This document shows, in pieces, positions 1 to 8,022 of a DNA stretch of 64,000 nucleotides. How positions within the stretch are numbered: the first letter of the stretch is position 1; every line of letters starts with the position of its first letter. The translations under genes were made by a program, and so were the position numbers. Origin of the DNA: Anaerocolumna cellulosilytica (GTDB lineage: Bacteria; Bacillota; Clostridia; Lachnospirales; Lachnospiraceae); contig NZ_AP023367.1 in the NCBI RefSeq assembly GCF_014218335.1, forward strand, positions 263,001-327,000, written 5' to 3'. The notes under the pieces are model-generated. The model was not told the DNA's origin. It did no database searches and worked only from the letters and a program-made list of their open reading frames with translations.

Positions 1-555
1 CATGAAACACCCTGGCAGCTATTGATTGCCACTATTTTGAGTGCGCAATGTACGGATGAAAGGGTGAATATTGTAACCAAAGACCTTTTTGTAAAATATA
101 AGACGTTAGAAGATTTTGCAAAGGCGGATATCAGAGAAATGGAAAAGGATATTCACTCCACCGGTTTTTATCATAATAAAGCCAAAAATATCATAGAATG
201 TGCCAGAACACTGGTTACAGAATATGGAGGAGAAGTACCAAGCGATATAGAATCTTTAACGAAGTTAGCCGGAGTAGGAAGAAAAACTGCCAATGTAATT
301 CGTGGAAATATCTATCATGAACCAAGTATAGTTGTAGATACCCATGTAAAACGTATCTCTGGAAAGTTAGGACTTACGAAAGAAGAAGATCCGATTAAAA
401 TTGAATTTGATTTAATGGATGTATTGCCAAAAGACCACTGGATTCTTTACAATCTCCAGATTATAGCCCATGGAAGGACAATCTGTACGGCCAGAAGCCC
501 CAAATGCAGCGAGTGTTTTTTATATCCTTATTGTAAATGGCCGGGTAAAATATAA
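1..555 (+). CDS. nth: Endonuclease III (5' end outside the window)
   Basis: DNA glycosylase/AP lyase of base excision repair that removes oxidised pyrimidines. The frame is open from base 1 (His-Glu-Thr-Pro-Trp), so the true start lies upstream; 184 residues are visible against about 210 in the family. The helix-hairpin-helix with the catalytic lysine is seen as GVGRKTAN (Lys95 in window numbering) and the catalytic aspartate as VVDTHV (Asp113). The C-terminal iron-sulfur cluster motif C-X6-C-X2-C-X5-C is complete at Cys162, 169, 172 and 178. The next gene follows after 23 bases on the same strand, so the two probably share a transcript. Confidence 0.95.
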   Translation, partial: HETPWQLLIATILSAQCTDERVNIVTKDLFVKYKTLEDFAKADIREMEKDIHSTGFYHNKAKNIIECARTLVTEYGGEVPSDIESLTKLAGVGRKTANVIRGNIYHEPSIVVDTHVKRISGKLGLTKEEDPIKIEFDLMDVLPKDHWILYNLQIIAHGRTICTARSPKCSECFLYPYCKWPGKI

Positions 556-578
556 AGGAAGTAAGGTGAAAAGAACAA

Positions 579-1304
579 ATGAATAACCGGATTACAACCT
601 TTGTCTGCTTTGATATTGAAACAACCGGTTTAAGTCCTGACAGAGACCGGATTATTGAAATAGGGGCATTAAAGGTAATTAACGGTAAGATACGAGAAAC
701 TTTCAGTGAATTCATAAACCCGCAGATGAAACTGCCGCCTAAAATTGTCAGCCTTACCGGAATAAGGGATGATATGCTCTTTTCAGCCGGTATGGAGGAA
801 GAAGTTATTACTCGATTCCACCAATTTGCGGGGGAAGAATATATTCTTATGGGGCATAACATATCATTTGATTACAGTTTTATCAAAACTGCGCTCACAA
901 GACAGGGAAAAAATTTTGATAGGAACGGGATTGATACGTTGGATTTAAGCCGGAGATTATTACCGAATTTAGAGAGTAAAAGTCTGGGAAGTCTTTGTGC
1001 ATATTATGGGATAATCAATGAACATGCTCACAGAGCCTATGACGACGCAAAGGCAACAGCATTACTTTATGTAAAACTTTGTAATGAATTTTATGAAATA
1101 GAACCGGCTGTTTTTGAGCCGAAAGCTTTAAGCTATAAGGTAAAAAAGAACCGGCCAATAACCGGCAAACAAAAAAATTACTTGATAGATTTAATAAAAT
1201 ATCATAAGATAGATTATATAAAATCAGTAGAAGCTCTCACGCAAAGTGAAGCCTCCAGAATAATTGATAAGATTATCCTGGAGAAGGGTAGAATAAACTA
1301 TTAA
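579..1304 (+). CDS. DnaQ-like 3'-5' exonuclease (DEDDh family)
   Basis: A 241-residue protein whose first 170 residues form an exonuclease domain like the epsilon proofreading subunit. The DEDDh residues are visible: Asp12 and Glu14 in FDIETTG, Asp98 in GHNISFDYSF, and His151 with Asp156 in HRAYDDAKA. The last 60 residues (after about 185, starting KKNRPITGKQ) are a separate basic tail of unknown role. It is a stand-alone exonuclease, not the one fused into PolC, so repair or RNA/DNA trimming is as likely as proofreading. It lies 23 bases behind nth. Confidence 0.85.
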   Translation: MNNRITTFVCFDIETTGLSPDRDRIIEIGALKVINGKIRETFSEFINPQMKLPPKIVSLTGIRDDMLFSAGMEEEVITRFHQFAGEEYILMGHNISFDYSFIKTALTRQGKNFDRNGIDTLDLSRRLLPNLESKSLGSLCAYYGIINEHAHRAYDDAKATALLYVKLCNEFYEIEPAVFEPKALSYKVKKNRPITGKQKNYLIDLIKYHKIDYIKSVEALTQSEASRIIDKIILEKGRINY

Positions 1305-1372
1305 GATTGTATTATACTATCAGCATAATAATTATAATTAAAGCTTGGACAGGGTTTTAAATAAATATTAGG

Positions 1373-1975
1373 TTAGGACTGCAATTCCTTAAGGTATTTT
1401 ATAATGTTATCCTTAGAAAGAGATTTTATACCTTCTGCGGTCTGGATTAATGTTTTTATTTTTTCCTTTTGGTTATACTTTATGTAATGCTCAGCTAGAA
1501 GAAAATAGTGCTTACTAACGTCAGTATTACACTGTATACCAAATTCAAGAACGGATAAAGCTTCGTTCTCCATAGCATGGTCATGAAGCCACAAGGCCCA
1601 TTTATAAAGTGTTTTGGCAAGTAGTGTAAAGTTACCGTCACATTGAGATAGGAAGGTAATATTAGCGGTACCGTATTCTAATTTTAAATCGGTATTTGAC
1701 AATCCGGTTAGATTAAGGATTTTTTTATCTGCTAATTCTTTTACGGTATTCTGGATAGCCTTTAGTTCCGAATCCTCAGTGGCTATGAAGGGAAGAGTAT
1801 CGATAGGAATATTAATGTAGTTTAACCCGGAAAGGTCTTTCTTACGTGTTACATTGGCCTGCCGTTCTCGTTGTAGGAAAGCCTCTTTTTCCTTACGCAG
1901 GTTAAAGGTGGTTTTAGAACCAGAAAAACGGATTAGAAGGTATAATATAATTATAATTGTTACTACAATCAGCAT
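1373..1975 (-). CDS. Membrane-anchored protein with TPR-like C-terminus, function unknown
   Basis: About 200 residues when started at the ATG at 1975, which has AGAAAGGA 8 bases upstream; the longer frame to 2179 would cross the divergent small gene at 2022 and is less likely. Residues 1-17 (LIVVTIIIILYLLIRFSG) form one membrane helix, followed by a charged stretch and then by helices resembling tetratricopeptide repeats (ALSVLEFGIQ, HYFLLAEHYIKYNQ). No enzyme motif was seen. The family was not recognised. It may act as a membrane scaffold. Confidence 0.6.
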   Translation of the reverse strand: MLIVVTIIIILYLLIRFSGSKTTFNLRKEKEAFLQRERQANVTRKKDLSGLNYINIPIDTLPFIATEDSELKAIQNTVKELADKKILNLTGLSNTDLKLEYGTANITFLSQCDGNFTLLAKTLYKWALWLHDHAMENEALSVLEFGIQCNTDVSKHYFLLAEHYIKYNQKEKIKTLIQTAEGIKSLSKDNIIKYLKELQS

Positions 1976-2021
1976 AAAATCATTCCTTTCTGAAATAATA
2001 AATAGTAAAGAAGGTGACAAG

Positions 2022-2126
2022 ATGAACTTTAATAACAGAAAAGTAAGAAAAGCCATATCTACTGCTATCATTGTTGTAGTGGTTTTATCTATGGTAGTAC
2101 CTATTCTGCTAAGCGCAATTATGTAA
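2022..2126 (+). CDS. Small single-helix membrane protein (34 aa)
   Basis: Starts MNFNNRKVRKAIST with AAGAAGGTGA upstream, then one hydrophobic helix (AIIVVVVLSMVVPILLSA) and stops. A basic N-terminus plus one C-terminal helix is the layout of Prli42-type stressosome-anchoring miniproteins of Firmicutes; the resemblance is in architecture only. It is transcribed away from the neighbouring membrane-anchored gene, with 46 bases between the two starts, so both promoters overlap or lie inside the partner. Confidence 0.55.
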   Translation: MNFNNRKVRKAISTAIIVVVVLSMVVPILLSAIM

Positions 2127-2192
2127 TCCTTATGTGGTTTAATTAGAATATACATAATATATTTTAAAATGTCAAACAACAGAAATATTATC

Positions 2193-2220
2193 TTGATAAA
2201 TCTAGGGATTATGTTACAAT
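2193..2220 (+). promoter_or_regulatory. Sigma-A-type promoter of the VanW gene
   Basis: TTGATA (2193-2198), 16-base spacer, TACAAT (2215-2220), 32 bases before the ATG at 2253. Confidence 0.5.
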
Positions 2221-2252
2221 AAATGCAAGTACGCGAAAAGGGAGGTAACCGT

Positions 2253-3824
2253 ATGAAGAAGAAAATAATAATCAGAGTGATGGTATTTTTATTACTATGC
2301 TTATTTTCAATCGGAATAAAAAGTCAGGTGTTAGCAGCTTCTGAGGAAGAAACTATAACGAAAGGTGTATATATCGATTCCGTAGATATTGGCGGTATGA
2401 CAAAAGTACAAGCCAAAGAAGCCGTTGACCAATATATAGACGATCTTAAAATTAAAAAAATAACCATAACAGTGGACGATGCTTCTGAGGAATCAACCTT
2501 GGAGGATTTAGGCTTACATTATAAAGATAATAACTATCTTGATGATGCGCTGTTGATTGGTAAGTCAGGTAATCTAATTAAAAGATACAAGGAATTAAAG
2601 GATACAGAAGAGGCAAGTCTGGTTTATAATCTTGAATTTGCATTGAAAAAAGATAAAGTAAAAGATTTCATAAAAGAAAAACTTAGCAGTCATGATGTAA
2701 AAGCTGAGAATGCTGCCGTTAAAAGAGAAAACGGAGCCTTTGTATATACAAATCACACAGTAGGAAGAAAAGTAAATATAAAAGATACCTTAAAGGCAAT
2801 TGAGGATTCGCTTACAGAAGGTTGGGATAAACAGGATATAGCAATCACTGCTGTCGTGGAGGAAGATATTCCTAAATACACCAGAGAAAATGTTGAGAAG
2901 GTAAAAACTCTTTTAGGTACTTTTTCAACCACCTACACTACTTCCTCATCAGATAGAGCGGGGAATCTGGCAAATGGTGCCAGACTTATCAATAACACGG
3001 TATTGTACCCAGGGGATGTATTTTCAGCCTACGAAAAACTTACACCTTTCACAAAAGCCAATGGGTACTATGAAGCCGGTGCTTATGCCAATGGTAAGGT
3101 AGTAGACAGTATTGGTGGCGGTGCTTGTCAGGTAACCACTACATTATATAATGCAGTATTATTGTCGGAACTAGAAGTAGTAGAACGTGCACCTCACTCT
3201 ATGACTGTTAGCTATGTAAAATTATCCATGGATTCTGCCATTGCCGGAACCTGGAAGGATTTAAAATTTAAGAATGATAAGGATTCTCCTATTCTAATTG
3301 AGGTTTATACTAGAGACAGGACGATTACCTTTAACATCTGGGGAAATGAAACCAGAGATACCAAAAGAACAGTTAAGTATGAGTCAGTTGTTTTAAGTGA
3401 AACAAAACCGGGTCCGGATGTTGTTACAAAAGATCCAACCAAACCAGAATCTTACCAGATAACAACTCAGTCTGCTCATACCGGTTATGTGGCCGAGTTA
3501 TATAAGGTTGTATATGAAAATGGAACTGAAGTTAGTAGAACAAGAGTGAATAAAAGCGTATATAACGCATCTCCAAGATATGTAACCGTAGGTTCCATGG
3601 TAGAGGAAGAAGAAGTAGAAGAGGAAGAACCATCTACTGAAACTTCTGGAGGTGGATTACAAGAAGGTCCAACTGACGGTACAGATACAGGTAATACAAC
3701 GAATGAGAAGCCCGGTAAAAAACCTACTGCCAAACCTGAGGATAATAACTCTGATGACACTTCTTCAGAAAGTCAAGAAGAAACAGAATCAACAGAGAGT
3801 ATTGAAGCGGAAGACGGAGTTTAA
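2253..3824 (+). CDS. VanW family secreted protein with peptidoglycan-binding-4 and G5-like regions
   Basis: 523 residues from the ATG at 2253, which has GGGAGGT 6 bases upstream; an in-frame ATG at 2223 lacks a site. A Sec signal sequence (to about VLA) is followed by a YoaR-like peptidoglycan-binding region (GVYIDSVDIGGMTKVQA onwards), then the VanW domain (GTFSTTYTTSSSDRAGNL, PGDVFSAYE, GGGACQVTTTLYNA, APHSMTVSYV), a G5-like segment, and a low-complexity acidic tail rich in Glu, Thr and Ser. VanW proteins are often found in vancomycin clusters but are common general envelope proteins in Clostridia; no van genes are nearby, so a resistance role is not implied. Confidence 0.85.
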   Translation: MKKKIIIRVMVFLLLCLFSIGIKSQVLAASEEETITKGVYIDSVDIGGMTKVQAKEAVDQYIDDLKIKKITITVDDASEESTLEDLGLHYKDNNYLDDALLIGKSGNLIKRYKELKDTEEASLVYNLEFALKKDKVKDFIKEKLSSHDVKAENAAVKRENGAFVYTNHTVGRKVNIKDTLKAIEDSLTEGWDKQDIAITAVVEEDIPKYTRENVEKVKTLLGTFSTTYTTSSSDRAGNLANGARLINNTVLYPGDVFSAYEKLTPFTKANGYYEAGAYANGKVVDSIGGGACQVTTTLYNAVLLSELEVVERAPHSMTVSYVKLSMDSAIAGTWKDLKFKNDKDSPILIEVYTRDRTITFNIWGNETRDTKRTVKYESVVLSETKPGPDVVTKDPTKPESYQITTQSAHTGYVAELYKVVYENGTEVSRTRVNKSVYNASPRYVTVGSMVEEEEVEEEEPSTETSGGGLQEGPTDGTDTGNTTNEKPGKKPTAKPEDNNSDDTSSESQEETESTESIEAEDGV

Positions 3825-3851
3825 GCTTAAGGGCTAACATAAAATTAAAAT

Positions 3852-3933
3852 AAAGGGGCTGTTGCAAATAAAACCTTACTTGTATAATTAATAATACCGG
3901 TAAAGTGTAGTAGAGGTTTGCAACACCCCCTTT
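3852..3933. repeat. Short inverted-repeat element (MITE-like or terminator)
   Basis: Ends are 17-base inverted repeats with one mismatch: AAAGGGGCTGTTGCAAA at the left and TTTGCAACACCCCCTTT at the right, about 82 bases overall, no coding capacity. GGGGCTGTTGCAAA-type ends are typical of transposon termini in Clostridia, and a second copy of this end pair is at 26622-26726. It could also fold as a terminator behind the VanW gene. Confidence 0.6.
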
Positions 3934-4016
3934 TCATTATATGGGCTATCATTATATCAAATGAACTATTTGAATTAAGTAAAATGAATTAACTAAAAAA
4001 CCAGTAAGGAGGCTAT

Positions 4017-5003
4017 ATGGACATAGGCAAAGTATCGGAATCAGTATTAAAAAGATCAATTTTAAAACAAATAAAACATAGAAGAGAGGAAGTACTGGTG
4101 GGTCCCGGTGTTGGTGAGGACTGCAGTGTCGTGGAGCTAAAAGAGGATGAAGTATTTGTAATCTCTACGGATCCAATTACCGGTACAACAGAGGATATTG
4201 GAACTCTTGCTGTACATATTACTGCCAATGACATATCCTCGAATGGTGCTCAGATAATCGGTATTATGCTTACGATTTTGCTCCCGGAGGGAAGCAAGGA
4301 ATCGGAATTAAAGATTTTAATGAAGGATATAGAGCAGGTTTGTCAATCTCTTAATATTGAAATTATGGGCGGGCATACTGAAATTACCGCAGCAGTTAAC
4401 CAACCGGTCATAACCGTTACCGGAGTTGGTAAGATGCCGAAATCTCAAATGATAAAAACCGCAGGTATTAAACCCGGCGAAGAGGTAGTCATGACAAAGT
4501 GGGCAGGACTTGAAGGAACTGCTATTATAGCCAGGGAAAAGGAAGTGGAATTGCTATCCAGATATACGAAAGAATTCATCGGAAATGCTAAAGATTTTCT
4601 AAAACATATATCTGTTGTTCCGGAGGCTGTAATCGGAAGAGAAATGGAAGTAAAAGCAATGCATGATGTGACAGAGGGCGGTATATATGGAGCTCTATGG
4701 GAACTTGCAGCAGCTTCAGGGGTAGGGCTTGAAGTGAATCTTAAAAAAATCCCAATAAGACAAGAGACAGTAGAATTATGCGAATTTTTTGATTTAAATC
4801 CCTATCAGTTGATATCTAGCGGTGTAATGTTAATGGTTACAGATAAAGCAAATGCACTGGTAGAGGCGTTGGAGAAAAAGGGTATACCGGCAGCAGTAAT
4901 CGGCAGGGTAACAAAGGGGAATGACAGGGTTGTTTTAAATGATGATGAAAAACGTTTCCTGGCACCTCCTAAAAGTGATGAACTGTATAAAATATGGAAG
5001 TAA
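4017..5003 (+). CDS. AIR synthase-related protein (PurM/HypE/ThiL superfamily)
   Basis: 328 residues with AAGGAGG just ahead of the ATG. The N-terminal half has the ATP-binding features of the superfamily: GVGEDCSVVE, FVISTDPITG, HITANDISSNGA, and IMGGHTEITA; the C-terminal half has MHDVTEGGIYGAL and LISSGVML. These match the HypE-like branch, but no hydrogenase maturation genes are nearby and the HypE C-terminal cysteine is absent, so the substrate is unknown. The next gene, an Lrp regulator, starts 72 bases downstream. Confidence 0.8.
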   Translation: MDIGKVSESVLKRSILKQIKHRREEVLVGPGVGEDCSVVELKEDEVFVISTDPITGTTEDIGTLAVHITANDISSNGAQIIGIMLTILLPEGSKESELKILMKDIEQVCQSLNIEIMGGHTEITAAVNQPVITVTGVGKMPKSQMIKTAGIKPGEEVVMTKWAGLEGTAIIAREKEVELLSRYTKEFIGNAKDFLKHISVVPEAVIGREMEVKAMHDVTEGGIYGALWELAAASGVGLEVNLKKIPIRQETVELCEFFDLNPYQLISSGVMLMVTDKANALVEALEKKGIPAAVIGRVTKGNDRVVLNDDEKRFLAPPKSDELYKIWK

Positions 5004-5074
5004 TGAATAGTATGAAGTAAGAGTTTTGCAATTAATCGGTGTATAACAAAAAAATATAGAAAGGATGAGGACGG

Positions 5075-5557
5075 TTGAAAGAAAAAATATTAACAGCCAT
5101 CGATAAAAACAGTAAACTTTCTGCCAAGGATTTAGGGGCTATGTTAGGAAGTTCAGAGGAGGAAGTAGCAGAAATTATTAAACAGCTTGAAGAGGATACA
5201 GTTATCTGCGGTTATCCGACTTTAATTAATTGGGATAAGACCCAAAGCGAAAAGGTTACAGCTCTAATTGAAGTAAAAGTAACTCCACAAAGGGGACAGG
5301 GCTTTGATAAAATTGCGGAAAGAATCTATAAGTTTGATGAAGTGGAATCGGTGTATCTTATGTCCGGCGGATTTGATTTAACAGTAATCATTGAAGGCAA
5401 AAGCATGAGAGAAGTTGCTAACTTTGTATCCAGTAAATTAGCACCTATGGAAGCTGTACTCAGTACAGCAACGCATTTCGTATTAAAAAAATACAAAGAA
5501 CATGGGCTGCCCTTAGTTCATGAAACAAAGGATGAAAGGATGTTGATTACACCGTGA
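5075..5557 (+). CDS. Lrp/AsnC family transcriptional regulator
   Basis: 160 residues from a TTG start at 5075 (AAGGATGAGG upstream). Residues 1-60 are a winged helix (LSAKDLGAMLGSSEEEVAEIIKQLE), residues 70-145 a RAM ligand-binding domain (TALIEVKVTPQRGQGFDKIA, LMSGGFDLTVIIEG). Its stop overlaps the start of the aminotransferase gene, so the two are translationally coupled; such Lrp-aminotransferase pairs are common in Firmicutes and suggest sensing of the amino acid handled by the enzyme. Confidence 0.9.
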   Translation: MKEKILTAIDKNSKLSAKDLGAMLGSSEEEVAEIIKQLEEDTVICGYPTLINWDKTQSEKVTALIEVKVTPQRGQGFDKIAERIYKFDEVESVYLMSGGFDLTVIIEGKSMREVANFVSSKLAPMEAVLSTATHFVLKKYKEHGLPLVHETKDERMLITP

Positions 5558-6723
5558 GAAATCCATTATCCAAGTTAGTGGTTAATATTCAGCCTTCAGG
5601 AATCCGCAAATTTTTTGATATTGTAAGTGAGATGAAAGACGCTATATCACTTGGAGTGGGAGAACCTGATTTTGATACGCCTTGGCATATTAGGGAGGAG
5701 GGAATCTATTCTCTCGAAAAAGGAAAAACCTTTTACACCTCCAATGCAGGACTAAAGGAATTAAAAGAAGAGATATGCAACTACCTCTATCGAAGATACC
5801 AATTAAACTACAGCCCTGATCACGAAACCATTGTGACAATAGGAGGTAGTGAGGCCATTGATATCTCCTTAAGGGCAATGCTTGACCCCGGGGATGAAGT
5901 ACTGATACCACAGCCTAGTTATGTTTCCTATTTACCCTGTGTAACCTTAGCAGGAGGGAAGCCAGTAATTATTGAGCTAAAAGATAAAAATCAGTTTAAA
6001 TTAACGAAAGAAGAATTACTAGAAGCTATTACAGATAAGACCAAAATATTAATATTACCGTTTCCTAATAACCCCACCGGAGCTATTATGGAATATGAGG
6101 ACTTAAAAGAAATTGCTAAAATAGTAGAAGAAAAGGATTTATATATTATATCTGATGAAATTTATTCAGAACTTACCTACGGACGAAATCATATATCCAT
6201 TGCTGAGTTTCCCGGAATGAAAGAACGAACTATTTTAATCAATGGGTTTTCAAAGTCTTACGCCATGACCGGATGGCGTCTGGGTTATGCCACAGGACCG
6301 GCTAATATAATTGAGCAAATGATAAAAATCCATCAATTTGCAATTATGTGTGCACCTACAACCAGCCAGTATGCAGCTATTGAAGCATTAAAAAACGGTG
6401 ATGCAGATGTAGACATGATGCGTGTAGCCTATGACCAAAGAAGAAAATATCTAATCAATGCATTTCAAACGATGGGACTGGAATGTTTTGAACCTTTTGG
6501 AGCCTTTTATGTATTTCCTTGTATTAAGAGTCTGGGTATGTCTTCTGAAGAATTTGCAACAATGCTGTTAAAAGAGGAAAAAGTTGCGGTAGTTCCAGGG
6601 ACAGCTTTTGGTGATTGTGGGGAAGGGTTCTTAAGAATTTCCTATGCTTATTCTATAGAAAATCTAAAAATAGCAATAGAGCGTATAGAACGGTTTGTGA
6701 AAAAACATAAAAATAACCAGTAA
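5554..6723 (+). CDS. PLP-dependent aminotransferase, class I/II
   Basis: 389 residues from a GTG that overlaps the preceding TGA by four bases. Fold-type I motifs are present: the Schiff-base lysine in NGFSKSYAMTGWRLGYA (Lys234), the PFPNNPTGA asparagine motif, SDEIYSEL for the cofactor pyridine, and the terminal FLRISYA arginine that binds the substrate carboxylate. It belongs to the aspartate/aromatic aminotransferase Ib group (PatA/AraT-like). The exact amino acid cannot be read from sequence. Confidence 0.9.
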   Translation: MRNPLSKLVVNIQPSGIRKFFDIVSEMKDAISLGVGEPDFDTPWHIREEGIYSLEKGKTFYTSNAGLKELKEEICNYLYRRYQLNYSPDHETIVTIGGSEAIDISLRAMLDPGDEVLIPQPSYVSYLPCVTLAGGKPVIIELKDKNQFKLTKEELLEAITDKTKILILPFPNNPTGAIMEYEDLKEIAKIVEEKDLYIISDEIYSELTYGRNHISIAEFPGMKERTILINGFSKSYAMTGWRLGYATGPANIIEQMIKIHQFAIMCAPTTSQYAAIEALKNGDADVDMMRVAYDQRRKYLINAFQTMGLECFEPFGAFYVFPCIKSLGMSSEEFATMLLKEEKVAVVPGTAFGDCGEGFLRISYAYSIENLKIAIERIERFVKKHKNNQ

Positions 6724-6764
6724 ACGCCAAACTTACCCTTTTATTGTGAAAAAATTAATTTTTA

Positions 6765-6792
6765 TTGTCATACCGGTGATTTTTGTGATAAA
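6765..6792 (+). promoter_or_regulatory. Probable promoter of cheX
   Basis: TTGTCA (6765-6770), 16-base spacer, GATAAA (6787-6792), followed by AGGAGG and the ATG at 6826. Confidence 0.4.
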
Positions 6793-6825
6793 ATCGTTTT
6801 ATGAATTACTTAGGAGGAAAGTACT

Positions 6826-7293
6826 ATGGCAGGTTTGAATGCAGAGCATATTAACCCGTTTCTAATTGCAGCTACCAAAATCTTGAAGGATATGTGCTTT
6901 GTAGATGTAAAAATCGGAAAACCATATGTGAAGAACACAGAATTTAAGGATGATACAATTATTATAATGATTGGTATTACAGGAGAAATCCGGGGACAGG
7001 CCATGATTGCCTTTCCGAATACAGTGGCCTGTGATATTGCTTCAAAAATGATAATGATGCCTGTTACACAACTGGATGAAATGTCAACCAGTGCTGTATG
7101 TGAATTAGGGAATATGATTATGGGTAATACTGCAACTATTTTTTCTACCAAGGGAATTGGAATTGATATAACACCACCTACGCTTTGTAGTGGTAATGTT
7201 TCATTTTCCAATAGTTTTTCCCAGAATATATGTATTCCTCTGGCTTATGTGGATGGTAATAATATTGAAATTAATGTTGCAATAATGGGATAA
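6826..7293 (+). CDS. cheX: CheX-type chemotaxis phosphatase
   Basis: 155 residues, usual length for CheX. The family's catalytic E-X2-N is seen in CELGNMIMGN (Glu93, Asn96). CheX dephosphorylates CheY-P and so resets the flagellar switch, or acts on another receiver domain. No other chemotaxis gene is in the window, so the gene is dispersed from the che operon, which is usual in Clostridia. AGGAGGAAAG precedes the ATG. Confidence 0.85.
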   Translation: MAGLNAEHINPFLIAATKILKDMCFVDVKIGKPYVKNTEFKDDTIIIMIGITGEIRGQAMIAFPNTVACDIASKMIMMPVTQLDEMSTSAVCELGNMIMGNTATIFSTKGIGIDITPPTLCSGNVSFSNSFSQNICIPLAYVDGNNIEINVAIMG

Positions 7294-7340
7294 TATAAGA
7301 CCGCTGTCATGCGAGCTGAAAGATTGAAAGAAGATTAAAT

Positions 7341-7841
7341 ATGAATATTATATTATTTGAACCTGAGATACCTGCTAATACGGGAAACATTGGTAGAACC
7401 TGCGTTGCAACCGGCACAAGTTTGCATCTGATAGAACCGCTGGGATTTCAGTTAACAGAAAAAGAAATTAAGAGAGCCGGTCTGGATTACTGGAAAGACT
7501 TGGATGTAACGGTTTACGAGAGTTTTGAGGATTTCTTAACCAGAAATCCCGGTGCTAAGATATATATGGCAACAACAAAAGCAGTGAATGTATATACAGA
7601 GGTAGAGTATGAGCCCGACTGCTTTATTATGTTTGGTAAAGAAAGTGCAGGGATACCAGAAGAAATCCTTCTTAAGAATAAAAATACTGCTATACGTATA
7701 CCTATGATTGGGGAGATACGTTCCCTTAATCTATCTAATTCGGTTGCCATAGTATTATATGAGGCTTTAAGACAGAATGAATTTTCAGGAATGAAGCGGG
7801 AAGGTCAGCTTCACCGTCACACTTGGGATGAAAGCTTGTAA
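7341..7841 (+). CDS. trmL: tRNA (cytidine/uridine-34-2'-O)-methyltransferase TrmL
   Basis: 166 residues of the SPOUT class. Motifs of the YibK/TrmL family: MNIILFEPEIPANTGNIGRT at the N-terminus, MFGKESAGIPEEIL, and the knot segment IRIPMIGEIRSLNLSNSVA. It methylates the ribose at the wobble position of tRNA-Leu isoacceptors. It is followed by a strong bidirectional hairpin that separates it from the convergent histidine kinase gene. Confidence 0.92.
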   Translation: MNIILFEPEIPANTGNIGRTCVATGTSLHLIEPLGFQLTEKEIKRAGLDYWKDLDVTVYESFEDFLTRNPGAKIYMATTKAVNVYTEVEYEPDCFIMFGKESAGIPEEILLKNKNTAIRIPMIGEIRSLNLSNSVAIVLYEALRQNEFSGMKREGQLHRHTWDESL

Positions 7842-7930
7842 ATAAATAAGATATTGCTGTTTGAAGATGTATAGAAAGATATTAATACATATCTTGGTTG
7901 TAATACAAAAGTGAACAGATTATAAAAGCG

Positions 7931-7967
7931 AATAAGCAGATGCAAGAATAACTTGCATCTGCTTATT
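7931..7967. terminator. Bidirectional terminator hairpin
   Basis: A perfect 16-base stem (AATAAGCAGATGCAAG, 7931-7946, with its complement at 7952-7967) and a 5-base loop, lying between convergent trmL and the histidine kinase gene. Confidence 0.8.
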
Positions 7968-8022
7968 TATGTGTTTGAATAAATAAATAGCTAGTAGATT
8001 TGTTGACTTTAGCGTTCATTTA

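Noticed and set aside
1976-2180. Extension of the minus-strand TPR-like gene to 2179
   Set aside because: It would overlap the divergent 34-residue gene and its ribosome site; the ATG at 1975 has a good Shine-Dalgarno and starts with the membrane helix.
2253-3824. Vancomycin resistance because of VanW
   Set aside because: No vanHAX, vanR or vanS genes are present and VanW proteins are widespread in Clostridia.
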